Assembly: GCA_934090735.1 (NCBI GenBank)
Contig: CAKOJR010000008.1
Coordinates: forward strand, 1-39,092
Length of the DNA stretch: 39,092 nucleotides
Reading direction: 5' to 3'
Source of the DNA: an uncultured Bacilli bacterium
GTDB lineage: Bacteria; Bacillota_I; Bacilli_A; RF39; UBA660
Numbering within the stretch: position 1 is the stretch's first letter; each line of letters opens with the position of its first letter. A program made the position numbers and the translations under genes. The notes under the pieces were generated by a model. The model was not told the DNA's origin and did no database searches. It was given only the letters and a program-made list of their open reading frames with translations. This document shows, in pieces, positions 23,348-32,678 of this stretch.

Positions 23348-24268
23348 ATGGATAATAGATATATTGGTTATATGATTGATAATAAGAAGGTTGCATTTAT
23401 AGCAAATGGGCAGGTATATATAAAGAAAATTAAAAAAGATAAATATATTAATTCTAGAAGCTATGTGCTATCTGAAAGCGTTAATATAGTTTGTAATAAC
23501 TTAGATAGTAATTATGTACATGTTACTTCTAAGACAATTCCTTATTTTAGTAAAATATTTATAAGTTGTTTTATTTTTTTTAATTTAGTATTGTTTATAT
23601 TTTTTAGTTTTAATATAACTTATTTGAAAAATCCGGCGACATTTTTTATTCCATTTGCTTTATTTACATTTTTTGAGGTTAGTTTTATTATTGTATCAAC
23701 CTTTAAAAATAGAAAGATGAGTTTTAAAGATTTTAATGAAAGTACAAAAGGAAGTGTAATAAATTATAGTATTCTTAGGGAAAGACGTAATGATAGATTA
23801 AAACTTGATTATTATATAATGTATAGATATAGGGATAACACTGGTAATATTATTCATTCTGTAATGTCTGTTTATACTGCGGATATGTTATATAAATATT
23901 TTCCAATTAATAAAAGTTTAGATATTATGTATAACTATGATAATTCTTGTGAGTCATGTGTTAAAGAGGAATATGATGCTGTAATGAACGAACAGAAGTT
24001 TCCAGCACATGTTTCATATCGTATATCGGCTTATGGAGTTGTTACTAATATAGTTACAAAATGTATAGATGACTCGCTTGATTATCGTTTAAAAGAATTA
24101 ATGTTAGTAGATTTCATTGAGTGTGAATATTCAGTTGATCACATTATTTATAAAAAAACAAGTGAGTTTTCTGTTGAACATGATAGGTTTAAAGTTGGTG
24201 ATAAAATACAAGTTTTTTACGATAAAGAAAATCCTTCTAATTACTATTGTTATACTAAGACATTATAA
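23348..24268 (+). CDS. DUF3592-like membrane protein
   Basis: 306 residues with two adjacent transmembrane segments (about 60-80 and 90-113). Two later regions resemble DUF3592: about 130-205 (KGSVINYSILRERR, YYIMYRYRDNTGN, LDIMYNYDNS) and about 222-300 (YGVVTNIVTKC, FKVGDKIQVFYDKENPSNYY). These beta-rich modules have no known enzymatic role. AGGTGA lies 8 nt before the chosen ATG; a GTG at 23336 is part of that site. Convergent with the ABC transporter, with a shared terminator. Confidence 0.75.
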   Translation: MDNRYIGYMIDNKKVAFIANGQVYIKKIKKDKYINSRSYVLSESVNIVCNNLDSNYVHVTSKTIPYFSKIFISCFIFFNLVLFIFFSFNITYLKNPATFFIPFALFTFFEVSFIIVSTFKNRKMSFKDFNESTKGSVINYSILRERRNDRLKLDYYIMYRYRDNTGNIIHSVMSVYTADMLYKYFPINKSLDIMYNYDNSCESCVKEEYDAVMNEQKFPAHVSYRISAYGVVTNIVTKCIDDSLDYRLKELMLVDFIECEYSVDHIIYKKTSEFSVEHDRFKVGDKIQVFYDKENPSNYYCYTKTL

Positions 24269-24290
24269 AAAGGAGTATATGCTCCTTTTT
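24267..24290. terminator. Bidirectional terminator between convergent genes
   Basis: AAAAAGGAG and CTCCTTTTT arms around TATATG. It overlaps the last base or two of both the DUF3592-like and the ABC transporter reading frames. Confidence 0.85.
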
Positions 24291-27200
24291 ATTCGCTTCT
24301 TAAGGCCTCTACTGGGTCTTTTTTAGATGCTGCTCTTGCAGGAATTAGACCGCCAATTAATGTAAGAATTATTGCTAAGCCTACCAATATAAATGCATGC
24401 GTTATTTCAAGGGATGCTGATAGTGGAATATTTCCTGTGTAATGATGTAAGATAGTGTTTATTATTGGGATCAAAATATAAGATATTCCGATACCAAATA
24501 GTCCTGATAGAAAGCCAATTATAAATGTTTCAGCATTAAATATAGATGAGATATTCCCTTTAGATGCTCCAATAGCTCTTAAAATACCTATTTCTTTAGT
24601 TCTTTCATATACTGAGATGTATGTGATAACGCCAATCATGATACTTGATACTACAAGTGAAATCGATACAAATGCTATTAAAACATAACTTACGGCATTT
24701 ACAATTGTTTTTACTGATGACATGAGAATTCCAGTTGTATCTGAATAATTAATCTCTTTTTCTTCTGGAACATTTTTGTTATATTCTTCGATAAATGAAA
24801 GGAAGTGTTCCTTGCCATCAAAGCTACTAAAGTAAAATGAGATATATGTTGGCTCTTCTTTGTCTTGATATCCTAGAGATATTAAGTTAGATTTTTGGGT
24901 GGTTTCAGTTTTATTCATCATGGCATTTACTACTCTTGCTAATTCATCCTTACTAAAGTTTAAAGAAAATGCTGATGCTATTTTATCTTGATCAATATTT
25001 AGTGAAGTAGCAAAACTTTTAGATATATTGCTGGTTAGGTCACCTATTTTTGTTAAAATATCTTTTTTCATTTTAGTTTCTGTCATAACAGAGGCCATTG
25101 TTTCACTAGTTTTAATAATAGGAGCACTATTTAAGTAAGATGATAAGACTGTATCTTTTAGTTCTTTAACAAGCACTGCTTTAGGATTTTCTTCATCTAT
25201 TTCATAATTTGGATTTATAGTTTTCATGTAAGAATTGTAGGCAGTAATATAACTATCAAGTAAACCTTTTAATAATGATTTATATGTTGTTTTATAAGTA
25301 TCTGCTGGGATTATATATTCTTGTTCCATATTACTAAGTAGTTCTTTATTTGTTTCTTTTTCTAGGAAATCTTCCGTTAAAATTAATGTGTCATTTAGGG
25401 AAAATTCATTATTTATATCATTAAAAAGTCCATTTGCAAATTTTGAAAGATTGTCATTAAATAAATTTTTTGCTGGTGTTATGTCTGTTGTAATTGAGTT
25501 TGATATTTCTTCCATATATTTTTGAGTTTGCTTTTCTAAGTCTTTTTCATTTATGTTTATATTAAATGCACTTTGTAGTTTTTTATTATCTACTTTAACT
25601 AAGTCTTTAAATTCGAAGTCAAAATTATTTTTCTTACTGTCAAAACGATTTCCAGAGAAAACATCTATTTCTGAATTCTTTAATTGTTTTTTTACAACAT
25701 CGGTATCTTTTGAATAATCGATTATATAATCAATAAGACTACTTGTATAATTTACCCCAGGATTTAAAGCCATTGTCGTTTTACCTTCTTTAGGACTTAC
25801 TATACCAACTATTTTTAATTTTAGTGCTTTATTGTATAGTTTTTCCATATAATCATTATCAGAGCTCATATCTTCGTATACATCATATTTTGAATTATAT
25901 TTATATGTATCTGATGGTAAGATTAGTCTTAAGTCAACGTTTAATAAATCATCATACGTAAATGTTTTTGGCTCGTTATTTATGTTAACGCTTTCACCAC
26001 TCATTATTTTAGTTACCATGTTAGTTAGTTCATCAGTGTCTCTTAACCCTAAAGAATATACAAGTAAATCTGATATACTATTTTTTTCTGATAAGACAAT
26101 AATCATTTCATCATATTTTTCTGGCCATCTTCCTTTTAGAAGGTCATAGTCACTTTCAATTTCATTTTTATTATCTACCATTTTTGAGAAGATAGATGCC
26201 ATTGATGAATATGATTGCATAAGCGAGTTATCTCCCATCATTGAACTGAATAAATTACTTGGATTTAATTTAGCTAATTTGTTTGTAGCATCTATTGTAT
26301 AAATACTAGGGTTAATACTATAGTTATATGATACATTAGATAAATCATCTTTTACTTTATTATAGTTTTCTTCTAAGTGATTTTTAAAACTTTTAAGGTC
26401 ATTTGTGCTGATATTAGAGAGCATAGATGTTATATATTGTTGTTCTTTAACATTTTCACCTTCTACTCCACTTTTTTCACCAGAGCGCATTGATAGAAGG
26501 ACACCTGTTATATCTGATGATTCTTGCATGATTGAAAGTGGATAACTTGTTAGGGTATCTTCTTGAATAGAATCAACGTAATTTTGAAAACCTGTTGAAA
26601 CTGCTAAGATGAGTGCGATGCCAATTATTCCAATAGAACCTGCTACTGATACTAAAATAGTTCTACCCTTTTTGGTCATAAGGTTATTAAAAGAAAGAGA
26701 TAGTGCGGTTAAAAATGACATTTTAGTTTTAGATGTTTTTTTCTTTGTGTCTTCTTCTAAATTTTCTTTTCCATCAAATGGATTACTATCACTTATAATT
26801 TTTCCATCTTTAATATTAATTATTCTGCTTGAGTATTCTTTTGCCAAGTCTGGATTGTGAGTTACCATGATAACAAGTTTTTCTTTAGAAATGTCTTTCA
26901 AGATTTTCATTATTTGTACACTTGTTTCAGAATCTAGAGCTCCAGTGGGTTCGTCTGCTAGAATTATTTCTGGGTCATTTACAAGAGCTCTAGCAATAGC
27001 TACTCTTTGCATTTGGCCGCCTGATAATTGATTTGGTTTTTTATTTACGTGCCTTTCTAATCCAACATCTTTTAAGGCTTTAATTGCTCTTTCTTTTCTT
27101 TCTTCTTTGGAAATGCCTGAGAGCGTAAGTGCTAGCTCAACGTTTTTTAAAATTGTTTGGTGAGTTATTAAATTATAGCTTTGAAAAACAAAGCCTACGC

Positions 27201-27450
27201 GATGATTACGATAACTATCCCAGTCTCTATCAGTATAATTTTTAGTGCTAACATTGTTAATAATAAGATCACCTGTAGTATATTCATCTAAACCACCAAT
27301 TATATTTAAGAATGTTGTTTTTCCAGATCCAGATGGGCCTAGAATTGATGCAAATTCATGTTTACGAAAATTAACACTTACTTTATCAAGAGCTGTTTGT
27401 TTGAAACCTTCTGTTTTATAAATTTTTGTTATCTTTTTTATTTCTAGCAT
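24289..27450 (-). CDS. MacB-like ABC transporter, fused ATPase and permease with large external domain
   Basis: 1053 residues. N-terminal ATPase (1-230): Walker A GPSGSGKTT at 38-46, signature LSGGQMQRVAIARAL, Walker B IILADEP and the switch histidine in VMVTHNP. A first membrane helix (about 260-285) is followed by about 600 mostly charged residues outside the cell. Three further helices in an FtsX domain end the protein (from about 900; YERTKEIGILRAIGASKGNI is typical). MacB-type exporters move peptides or drive mechanical work rather than import. The external domain is much larger than in MacB. Starts at 27450: the GTG at 27459 belongs to the AAAGGTG ribosome binding site. Single gene from the promoter at 27467-27497. 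Confidence 0.92.
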   Translation of the reverse strand: MLEIKKITKIYKTEGFKQTALDKVSVNFRKHEFASILGPSGSGKTTFLNIIGGLDEYTTGDLIINNVSTKNYTDRDWDSYRNHRVGFVFQSYNLITHQTILKNVELALTLSGISKEERKERAIKALKDVGLERHVNKKPNQLSGGQMQRVAIARALVNDPEIILADEPTGALDSETSVQIMKILKDISKEKLVIMVTHNPDLAKEYSSRIINIKDGKIISDSNPFDGKENLEEDTKKKTSKTKMSFLTALSLSFNNLMTKKGRTILVSVAGSIGIIGIALILAVSTGFQNYVDSIQEDTLTSYPLSIMQESSDITGVLLSMRSGEKSGVEGENVKEQQYITSMLSNISTNDLKSFKNHLEENYNKVKDDLSNVSYNYSINPSIYTIDATNKLAKLNPSNLFSSMMGDNSLMQSYSSMASIFSKMVDNKNEIESDYDLLKGRWPEKYDEMIIVLSEKNSISDLLVYSLGLRDTDELTNMVTKIMSGESVNINNEPKTFTYDDLLNVDLRLILPSDTYKYNSKYDVYEDMSSDNDYMEKLYNKALKLKIVGIVSPKEGKTTMALNPGVNYTSSLIDYIIDYSKDTDVVKKQLKNSEIDVFSGNRFDSKKNNFDFEFKDLVKVDNKKLQSAFNININEKDLEKQTQKYMEEISNSITTDITPAKNLFNDNLSKFANGLFNDINNEFSLNDTLILTEDFLEKETNKELLSNMEQEYIIPADTYKTTYKSLLKGLLDSYITAYNSYMKTINPNYEIDEENPKAVLVKELKDTVLSSYLNSAPIIKTSETMASVMTETKMKKDILTKIGDLTSNISKSFATSLNIDQDKIASAFSLNFSKDELARVVNAMMNKTETTQKSNLISLGYQDKEEPTYISFYFSSFDGKEHFLSFIEEYNKNVPEEKEINYSDTTGILMSSVKTIVNAVSYVLIAFVSISLVVSSIMIGVITYISVYERTKEIGILRAIGASKGNISSIFNAETFIIGFLSGLFGIGISYILIPIINTILHHYTGNIPLSASLEITHAFILVGLAIILTLIGGLIPARAASKKDPVEALRSE

Positions 27451-27466
27451 TATAATCACCTTTATT

Positions 27467-27497
27467 ATTATATAATTTTATTTGTTTTAAATGTCAA
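27467..27497 (-). promoter_or_regulatory. Promoter of the ABC transporter gene
   Basis: Minus strand TTGACA followed by TATATA after 17 bp or TATAAT after 19 bp. A CTATC/GATAG inverted repeat (27505-27520) lies just upstream and could bind a regulator. Confidence 0.65.
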
Positions 27498-27555
27498 AGT
27501 TAATCTATCATAAAAGATAGTTTTAGTCAATCATACTAAGTTAATTTTTAGTAAT

Positions 27556-27588
27556 TTAAAAGTCTTCCTTTAATTTAAGGAAGGCTTT
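27556..27588 (-). terminator. Terminator of the Ca2+-ATPase operon
   Basis: Minus strand AAAGCCTTCCTT pairs with AAGGAAGACTTT (one G-U) around a 6-nt loop; the T tail is short. Confidence 0.7.
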
Positions 27589-27600
27589 AGGTTTAGTGTA

Positions 27601-27990
27601 TTATTTTTCAATACTTTTAGAGTTTACACTTAAATAGTTGCTGATATTACCATTTTCGTCTTTAATCCAGATATAATATTTTTTATATTCAAAAATTGGA
27701 ATTATAGCAGAGTTATTTTCGATTTTGTTCCAGCATACCGCAGTTTTATTTGGAGTTGTTCTGGTTGTTTTTACGCAATATTCTATAGGCTCTCCTGAGG
27801 TTGTAATATATAGTTTACCATCTTCAATATTAATTGATTCAATTTTGGCACTCATATCATCACCGACTTTAACATAATATGAGTTGCTTTCATGGTTAGG
27901 CAGTAAATTTATAGCAATTACCACCGCAAATATACATATTACTATAACTCCAGATATTATTATAAATGATGTTTTTTTAGTTGATTCCAT
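27601..27990 (-). CDS. Small membrane-anchored protein with an Ig-like external domain
   Basis: 129 residues with one N-terminal transmembrane segment (about 8-29) and a short beta-sandwich-like external domain; two cysteines (about residues 72 and 86) may pair, and the end YYIWIKDENGNISNYLSV is typical of Ig-like repeats. AAAGGA precedes the ATG, 18 bp after the Ca2+-ATPase stop, so it is the last gene of that operon. Possibly an accessory to the pump or peptidase; no function is shown. Confidence 0.72.
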   Translation of the reverse strand: MESTKKTSFIIISGVIVICIFAVVIAINLLPNHESNSYYVKVGDDMSAKIESINIEDGKLYITTSGEPIEYCVKTTRTTPNKTAVCWNKIENNSAIIPIFEYKKYYIWIKDENGNISNYLSVNSKSIEK

Positions 27991-28008
27991 TTTACATTCC
28001 TTTCTATA

Positions 28009-30627
28009 TTATCTTTTTTCAACTTTATAATCTTTAAATAACTTATTATAAACAGGTTTGAATATTTCACCAATTATAAAAGTTATTAACAAGGTTCCTA
28101 AGGTAATTGCTAGTTCTTTCATGCTTATTCCATTTACTATGAAGAACTTTGATAAGCCGGTAGTTAAGACGATAATTTGGATTATCATTAAAGTGCCAAC
28201 ACCAAGGCTTAATCTTATGTTGTCAAAGAAGTGTTTATTAATTACTGATTTTTTTAAACTCCTGCAAGAAAATGAGAATAATAATTCATTACCTATTAAA
28301 AATATAAATAATAAAGAACTTGCGATATTAACGTTAGATGTTTTTGCAAAGTACACATATAAGCCCATCATTACTGCTGATTTGAATAATGCACCGATTA
28401 CAATTTTTGCGGTTAATAGCGGTGTAAAGAAACTATCATTTGCTTTATTTGCTGGACTATTTTCCATAACATCGCTTTCGGCTTTTTCAAATGCTAGCAT
28501 TATTGCAGGTATGGAGTCTGTTATTAAATTTAACCATAATAGTTGTAAAGTATTAAACATTTCCATATTCATTAACATTGATGCAAATACTAAAATAACT
28601 TCTACAATATTTCCGGCTAGTAAATATAGGATAACTTTTTTAATATTTGCTGTTATTCTTCTTCCTTCTTCTACACCATCGACAATGGTTGAGAAACTAT
28701 CATCTACTAAGATGCAGTCGGCAACTTTTTTTACAACCTCAGTTCCAGTAATACCCATTCCTATGCCTATGTCTGCTTTTTGAATTGCTGGAGCATCATT
28801 AACACCGTCTCCTGTCATTGCAACTATGTGTCCCTGGCTTTGAAGTGCTTCTACAATTCTTAATTTTGTATTTGGGGAAATTCTAGCGTATACTTGATAA
28901 TATTCCACAGCTTTTTTAAGTTCAGTATCTGTCATTTTGTCAACTATTTTTCCTTCAATAGCTTTTTTATCATCATCAATAATATTTACGGATTTAGCGA
29001 TTGCAATTGCGGTATTTATAGAGTCTCCTGTGATCATTATGGGTTTTAAACCAGCTCTATTGCAGATATTTATTGCTGAGGTAACTGTATCTCTAGGGGG
29101 ATCCATCATACCTATTAAGCCAATAAATGTCATATTTTCTTCTGGGTATTCAACCATTTCATCTTTATATGCAAAAGCTAGTAGTCTAAGTGATTTAGCA
29201 GATAATGTTTTTTCGATTTGAAATATTTTTTCTTTGTATTCAGGTGTCATTAAATATTTATTACCGTCTATAATGTAATGGCTACATCTATTAATTACGG
29301 AGTCAAGACTTCCTTTTGTAAATGAGTAGCTTATACCGTCTACAGTGTTAATTGTACTCATCATTTTTCTTTCAGAATCGAAAGGAAACTCTTTTATTCT
29401 TTCAATTTTTTTGTTTAGAAAAATGTTATTGCTTTCTAAATATTTGTAAATTGATACTTCCGTTTCATCGCCTATATAACTATCGTCATTCTTTTTAACA
29501 TTATGACAACATCCGGCTGATAAAATTAGTAATTCACTATTTAAAATGCTTTCATGATCGTCATATAATCTATCATTAACATAAACATTTTTTACTAACA
29601 TTTTATTTTGGGTTATTGTGCCAGTTTTGTCTGAGCAAATGATATCGGTTGAACCTAATGTTTCTACTGATGCCATTTTTCTAATAATTACGTTTCTTTT
29701 GGCCATAGTTGTCATTCCAAGTGAAAGAATAATTGTTATTATAGATGATAAACCCTCGGGAATAGCTGCGACTGCTAGAGAAATCGATAGCATTAAGATA
29801 TCAAAGAAATCATTTTTCATAAGTAATCCAGATATCATCATAACAATAATAATGACCAGAATAATGTAAGTTAAGGTTTTGCTTATGTGATTTACTTTCT
29901 TCTGTAATGGTGTTAAGTCGGTTTTTTTGTCTATTAAACTTGTTGCTATTTTTCCAAGTTCTGTGTTCATTCCAGTTGCACATACTAGTACATATCCGTG
30001 TCCATTTGTGACATTGCAGCCAGCATAAACCATATTTTTTCTTTCGTAAAGTTCTTTTTCTTCATTTATGTTTTCGTTATCTTTTTTTATAGATTTTGAT
30101 TCTCCAGTTAGAGTGGATTCATTTACTTCAAGACTTTCAGAGGAAATAACTCTTGCATCTGCGGCAATATAGTCTCCAGCTTCTAACTCTATGATATCAC
30201 CAGGAACGATATTTCTTACATCTATTAGTTGTTTTATACCATTTCTTATAACATAACTATTAGTAATAAACATTTTATTAAGTTCTTCAATAGCAGCATC
30301 AGCCTTTTTCTCTTGAATAAAACTAAGAATAGCATTTATTACTACAATTACTATAATGATGATTGAATCAACAAATGATTCGTGTCTGATGTAAGAAACT
30401 ACTGCGGAAAATATGGAGGCTACAATAAGTAAAATTATCATGAAATCATTAAATTGAGCTAAAAATAATAAAATATTAGATTTCTTCTTTCGCTCTGTAA
30501 GTTTATTTGCACCATATTTTGCTAACCTACTTTGGGCTTCTTCGTTTGTTAAGCCGTTTGGTGGGGTACACATTTCTACATAAAGTTCTTCGACAGTTTT
30601 ATTGTAATTATTCTTTTTATTCTCCAT
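28009..30627 (-). CDS. Calcium-transporting P-type ATPase (P2A, SERCA-like)
   Basis: 872 residues, full length for the family. Visible elements: actuator TGES at 174-177, phosphorylated aspartate D333 in CSDKTGTITQ, nucleotide-domain KGSLDSV, hinge TGDGVNDAP near 615, and about ten membrane segments. Calcium site II residues are kept: AAIPEGL (290-293) in M4, GNIVEV in M5 and LWLNLITDS in M6, which argues for Ca2+ export rather than heavy metals or Mn2+ alone. The AAGGAG ribosome binding site lies in the 13-bp gap after the 58-residue zinc-ribbon gene. Third gene of the operon that starts at 31989. Confidence 0.94.
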   Translation of the reverse strand: MENKKNNYNKTVEELYVEMCTPPNGLTNEEAQSRLAKYGANKLTERKKKSNILLFLAQFNDFMIILLIVASIFSAVVSYIRHESFVDSIIIIVIVVINAILSFIQEKKADAAIEELNKMFITNSYVIRNGIKQLIDVRNIVPGDIIELEAGDYIAADARVISSESLEVNESTLTGESKSIKKDNENINEEKELYERKNMVYAGCNVTNGHGYVLVCATGMNTELGKIATSLIDKKTDLTPLQKKVNHISKTLTYIILVIIIVMMISGLLMKNDFFDILMLSISLAVAAIPEGLSSIITIILSLGMTTMAKRNVIIRKMASVETLGSTDIICSDKTGTITQNKMLVKNVYVNDRLYDDHESILNSELLILSAGCCHNVKKNDDSYIGDETEVSIYKYLESNNIFLNKKIERIKEFPFDSERKMMSTINTVDGISYSFTKGSLDSVINRCSHYIIDGNKYLMTPEYKEKIFQIEKTLSAKSLRLLAFAYKDEMVEYPEENMTFIGLIGMMDPPRDTVTSAINICNRAGLKPIMITGDSINTAIAIAKSVNIIDDDKKAIEGKIVDKMTDTELKKAVEYYQVYARISPNTKLRIVEALQSQGHIVAMTGDGVNDAPAIQKADIGIGMGITGTEVVKKVADCILVDDSFSTIVDGVEEGRRITANIKKVILYLLAGNIVEVILVFASMLMNMEMFNTLQLLWLNLITDSIPAIMLAFEKAESDVMENSPANKANDSFFTPLLTAKIVIGALFKSAVMMGLYVYFAKTSNVNIASSLLFIFLIGNELLFSFSCRSLKKSVINKHFFDNIRLSLGVGTLMIIQIIVLTTGLSKFFIVNGISMKELAITLGTLLITFIIGEIFKPVYNKLFKDYKVEKR

Positions 30628-30640
30628 AAATTAACTCCTT

Positions 30641-30817
30641 TTAGATTATGTATGAAGTAACTAAAAGTGCGATAATGCCGATAAGTCCTATTACAACGAT
30701 TACCATGGCAATATCCATTAAAATGTAATGGATAGCACTGTATTGTCTGCAACCACAATTACGGCAGTATATGTCTTTCTTTTTTACATCATTTTTACAA
30801 TTAATACATTTTCTCAT
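30641..30817 (-). CDS. 58-residue zinc-ribbon membrane protein
   Basis: A short gene between the metallopeptidase and the Ca2+-ATPase. It reads MRKCINCKNDVKKKDIYCRN then CGCRQYSAIH, with CxxC pairs forming a zinc ribbon, followed by one transmembrane helix (about 33-56, MDIAMVIVVIGLIGIIALLV). AAGAGG precedes the ATG; gaps to both neighbours are under 15 bp. Its zinc ribbon resembles that at the N-terminus of the upstream peptidase, which suggests a common cytosolic partner. Confidence 0.8.
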   Translation of the reverse strand: MRKCINCKNDVKKKDIYCRNCGCRQYSAIHYILMDIAMVIVVIGLIGIIALLVTSYII

Positions 30818-30825
30818 ATAACCTC

Positions 30826-31989
30826 TTATTCAAATTTTGCTTTAATTAACTCAACTATTTCTCTGCTAGTAGCTTTCATATCTTCTCCATGTAAATAGTA
30901 ATCATGCACTGCTTCAGCAATTGTTTCATCAGCTATTATTCGGCCATTTTCATCTTTGGTGCTAGCATATTCTGAAATAGTTTGGGCAAACTCTTCTAGG
31001 GTTAAATTTGCTTCATATTTTTGATTATAATTATTTACGCTTTCATTTAATAGATTGTAGGAAAAGTCTCCACTATTTACTAAATTTAGTATATTTTCTA
31101 TTGCTAATTCATTTTCGTGATTTACAAAAGTAACATTTTCTATATTATTTTCTTTTAGAAGCAATTTAAAAGAAAGAAAGTGACCTAGTTCATGAGCAAT
31201 CGTTGACTCCCAAGTTGCATCTTCAACGTACCAATTATCCCCTACAATTGTCCTTATATCTTTGTTAGTCATATTTTCATTTAGAAAATAATAACTATTT
31301 AGGAGAATTTGAGTTTTATTTACTTTGTTATACTGATTAATGTCAGCATCAATATTTACAAATTGGTAAATAGGTTGAAAATATGCAATATAGTCGGTAT
31401 TTTCTGCAGTGCTAGTAATTGTTATGTTTGTAAGATTACCTTTTAGATATGGAAATAAATTGTACATATTTTCAATAACATCATTTATTTTTAGAGCTTC
31501 TTTATAATTTAAGTCGCAGAAACTTACGCTTGGAATTTCATAGTTATTTTTTAGGTTGTATTCTAGTCTTGATACTTCTTCAGAGTTTCCACAAAGCCAG
31601 TTTTGCGTACTGAAATCTTTTTCGATAAAATCTAAGGCTTCTTCATAAGAATTTATTATTTCCTCTGTATATTTATTTTCCGTTTTCATTGGAGAGATTC
31701 GGTAACCATATATGTAATTTGAGATTTCTTTGTTTAAGTAAACTACTGGTTTAAAAAGGTCATCTCCTCTAATTATGTAGATGGTAACGAATAAGATTAT
31801 ACCAAATCCTAGGAGACCTAATAATGTACCAAATTTTCTATTTTGTTTGGCAGCACTACCATTTAATACAAGATTTATATTATTTTTATCTTGAATAAAA
31901 TTATAACCTTTCGCTGTCCAATGCCCACATTTCCAGCAAAAATTATCCTCTTTATCTATATTCTCGGCATTACAATGAATACATTTCAT
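30826..31989 (-). CDS. Membrane-anchored zinc metallopeptidase with zinc-ribbon
   Basis: 387 residues. An N-terminal zinc ribbon (C3, C6, C18, C21 in CIHC and CWKC) is followed by a transmembrane helix (about 54-74) and an extracellular region. The latter has STIAHELGHFLSF near residue 268, an HExxH zinc site, and a later glutamate in TIAEAVHDYY near 365, in keeping with a gluzincin-type peptidase. The zinc ribbon would be cytosolic and the protease outside. First gene of the operon with the small zinc-ribbon protein, Ca2+-ATPase and Ig-like protein. Substrate unknown; calcium dependence would fit the context but is inference. Confidence 0.85.
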   Translation of the reverse strand: MKCIHCNAENIDKEDNFCWKCGHWTAKGYNFIQDKNNINLVLNGSAAKQNRKFGTLLGLLGFGIILFVTIYIIRGDDLFKPVVYLNKEISNYIYGYRISPMKTENKYTEEIINSYEEALDFIEKDFSTQNWLCGNSEEVSRLEYNLKNNYEIPSVSFCDLNYKEALKINDVIENMYNLFPYLKGNLTNITITSTAENTDYIAYFQPIYQFVNIDADINQYNKVNKTQILLNSYYFLNENMTNKDIRTIVGDNWYVEDATWESTIAHELGHFLSFKLLLKENNIENVTFVNHENELAIENILNLVNSGDFSYNLLNESVNNYNQKYEANLTLEEFAQTISEYASTKDENGRIIADETIAEAVHDYYLHGEDMKATSREIVELIKAKFE

Positions 31990-32024
31990 AATACTTCACC
32001 TATTTTCTTATTTTTACTATGTCA

Positions 32025-32033
32025 ATTATATCA
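32025..32033 (-). promoter_or_regulatory. Extended -10 promoter of the peptidase/Ca2+-ATPase operon
   Basis: Minus strand TGATATAAT, about 35 bp upstream of the ATG at 31989; the -35 is not conserved. Confidence 0.6.
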
Positions 32034-32068
32034 TATCATTTTTAAAACTTGGTATTTTTGTATAAGAA

Positions 32069-32527
32069 TTACTTTTTTTCTTTTAAAAAATATTTTAAAA
32101 TTATAACAATTATGGATTGAATGTAAGGAATAAATATGCATACGAAAACAATAAAGCCAAAAAATAAAATTGTAAATGCTTGACCTAGTGCCTTTCCCAT
32201 GTCAGTTGTTCTTGTAAATATCTTATATCCACCAAATATGATTGCTGCATATAGTAAATAGAAAAGTATAAAATCTATTATTGGGAGAAAGATAATGTAA
32301 TAACATATGCGTAAAAATTTATTATTTATTTTATTACCGGTTTTTATAATTTTTTTACTCATCCATGTACTCGGAAAACAAAATCCAAATATAATTGTAG
32401 ATAAAATAATGCTAATAATTATCCAGTCACTTTCTTCATTAATACCCATTATACTTAATATTAAAAATGATAAAACAGGTATTACTATTCTTGAGATTTT
32501 ATAAGCTTTTTCTGTTTTTATATCCAT
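32069..32527 (-). CDS. Small integral membrane protein, unknown function
   Basis: 152 residues, mostly hydrophobic, with about four transmembrane segments (12-28, 35-52, 74-98, 117-145) and a basic C-terminus (LKEKK). No recognised family. GGAG precedes the ATG. It lies in front of the peptidase operon on the same strand, with the operon promoter between them. Confidence 0.7.
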   Translation of the reverse strand: MDIKTEKAYKISRIVIPVLSFLILSIMGINEESDWIIISIILSTIIFGFCFPSTWMSKKIIKTGNKINNKFLRICYYIIFLPIIDFILFYLLYAAIIFGGYKIFTRTTDMGKALGQAFTILFFGFIVFVCIFIPYIQSIIVIILKYFLKEKK

Positions 32528-32649
32528 ATTATTTTACTCCAAATCTTAATATCATTATAAATAAAAATTTTAATTAAGGCAACCATATTTGTTATTTGAA
32601 ATTATTTATTTTGGGAGAAATATCTATTTAAAAAACATAGTAGATATTG

Positions 32650-32655
32650 TATAAT
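32650..32655 (+). promoter_or_regulatory. -10 element of the DUF2441 gene
   Basis: TATAAT with predicted start about 32662, 17 nt before the ATG; the -35 (TTTAAA) is weak. Confidence 0.5.
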
Positions 32656-32678
32656 TAAAGCAGAATATGGTGGAATGT

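Noticed and set aside
28058..28783. Long plus-strand reading frame within the Ca2+-ATPase
   Set aside because: Antisense shadow of a fully motif-complete P-type ATPase.
30576..30758. 60-residue minus-strand frame before the Ca2+-ATPase
   Set aside because: It overlaps, in another frame, the 58-residue zinc-ribbon gene, which has cysteine pairs, a helix and a ribosome binding site.
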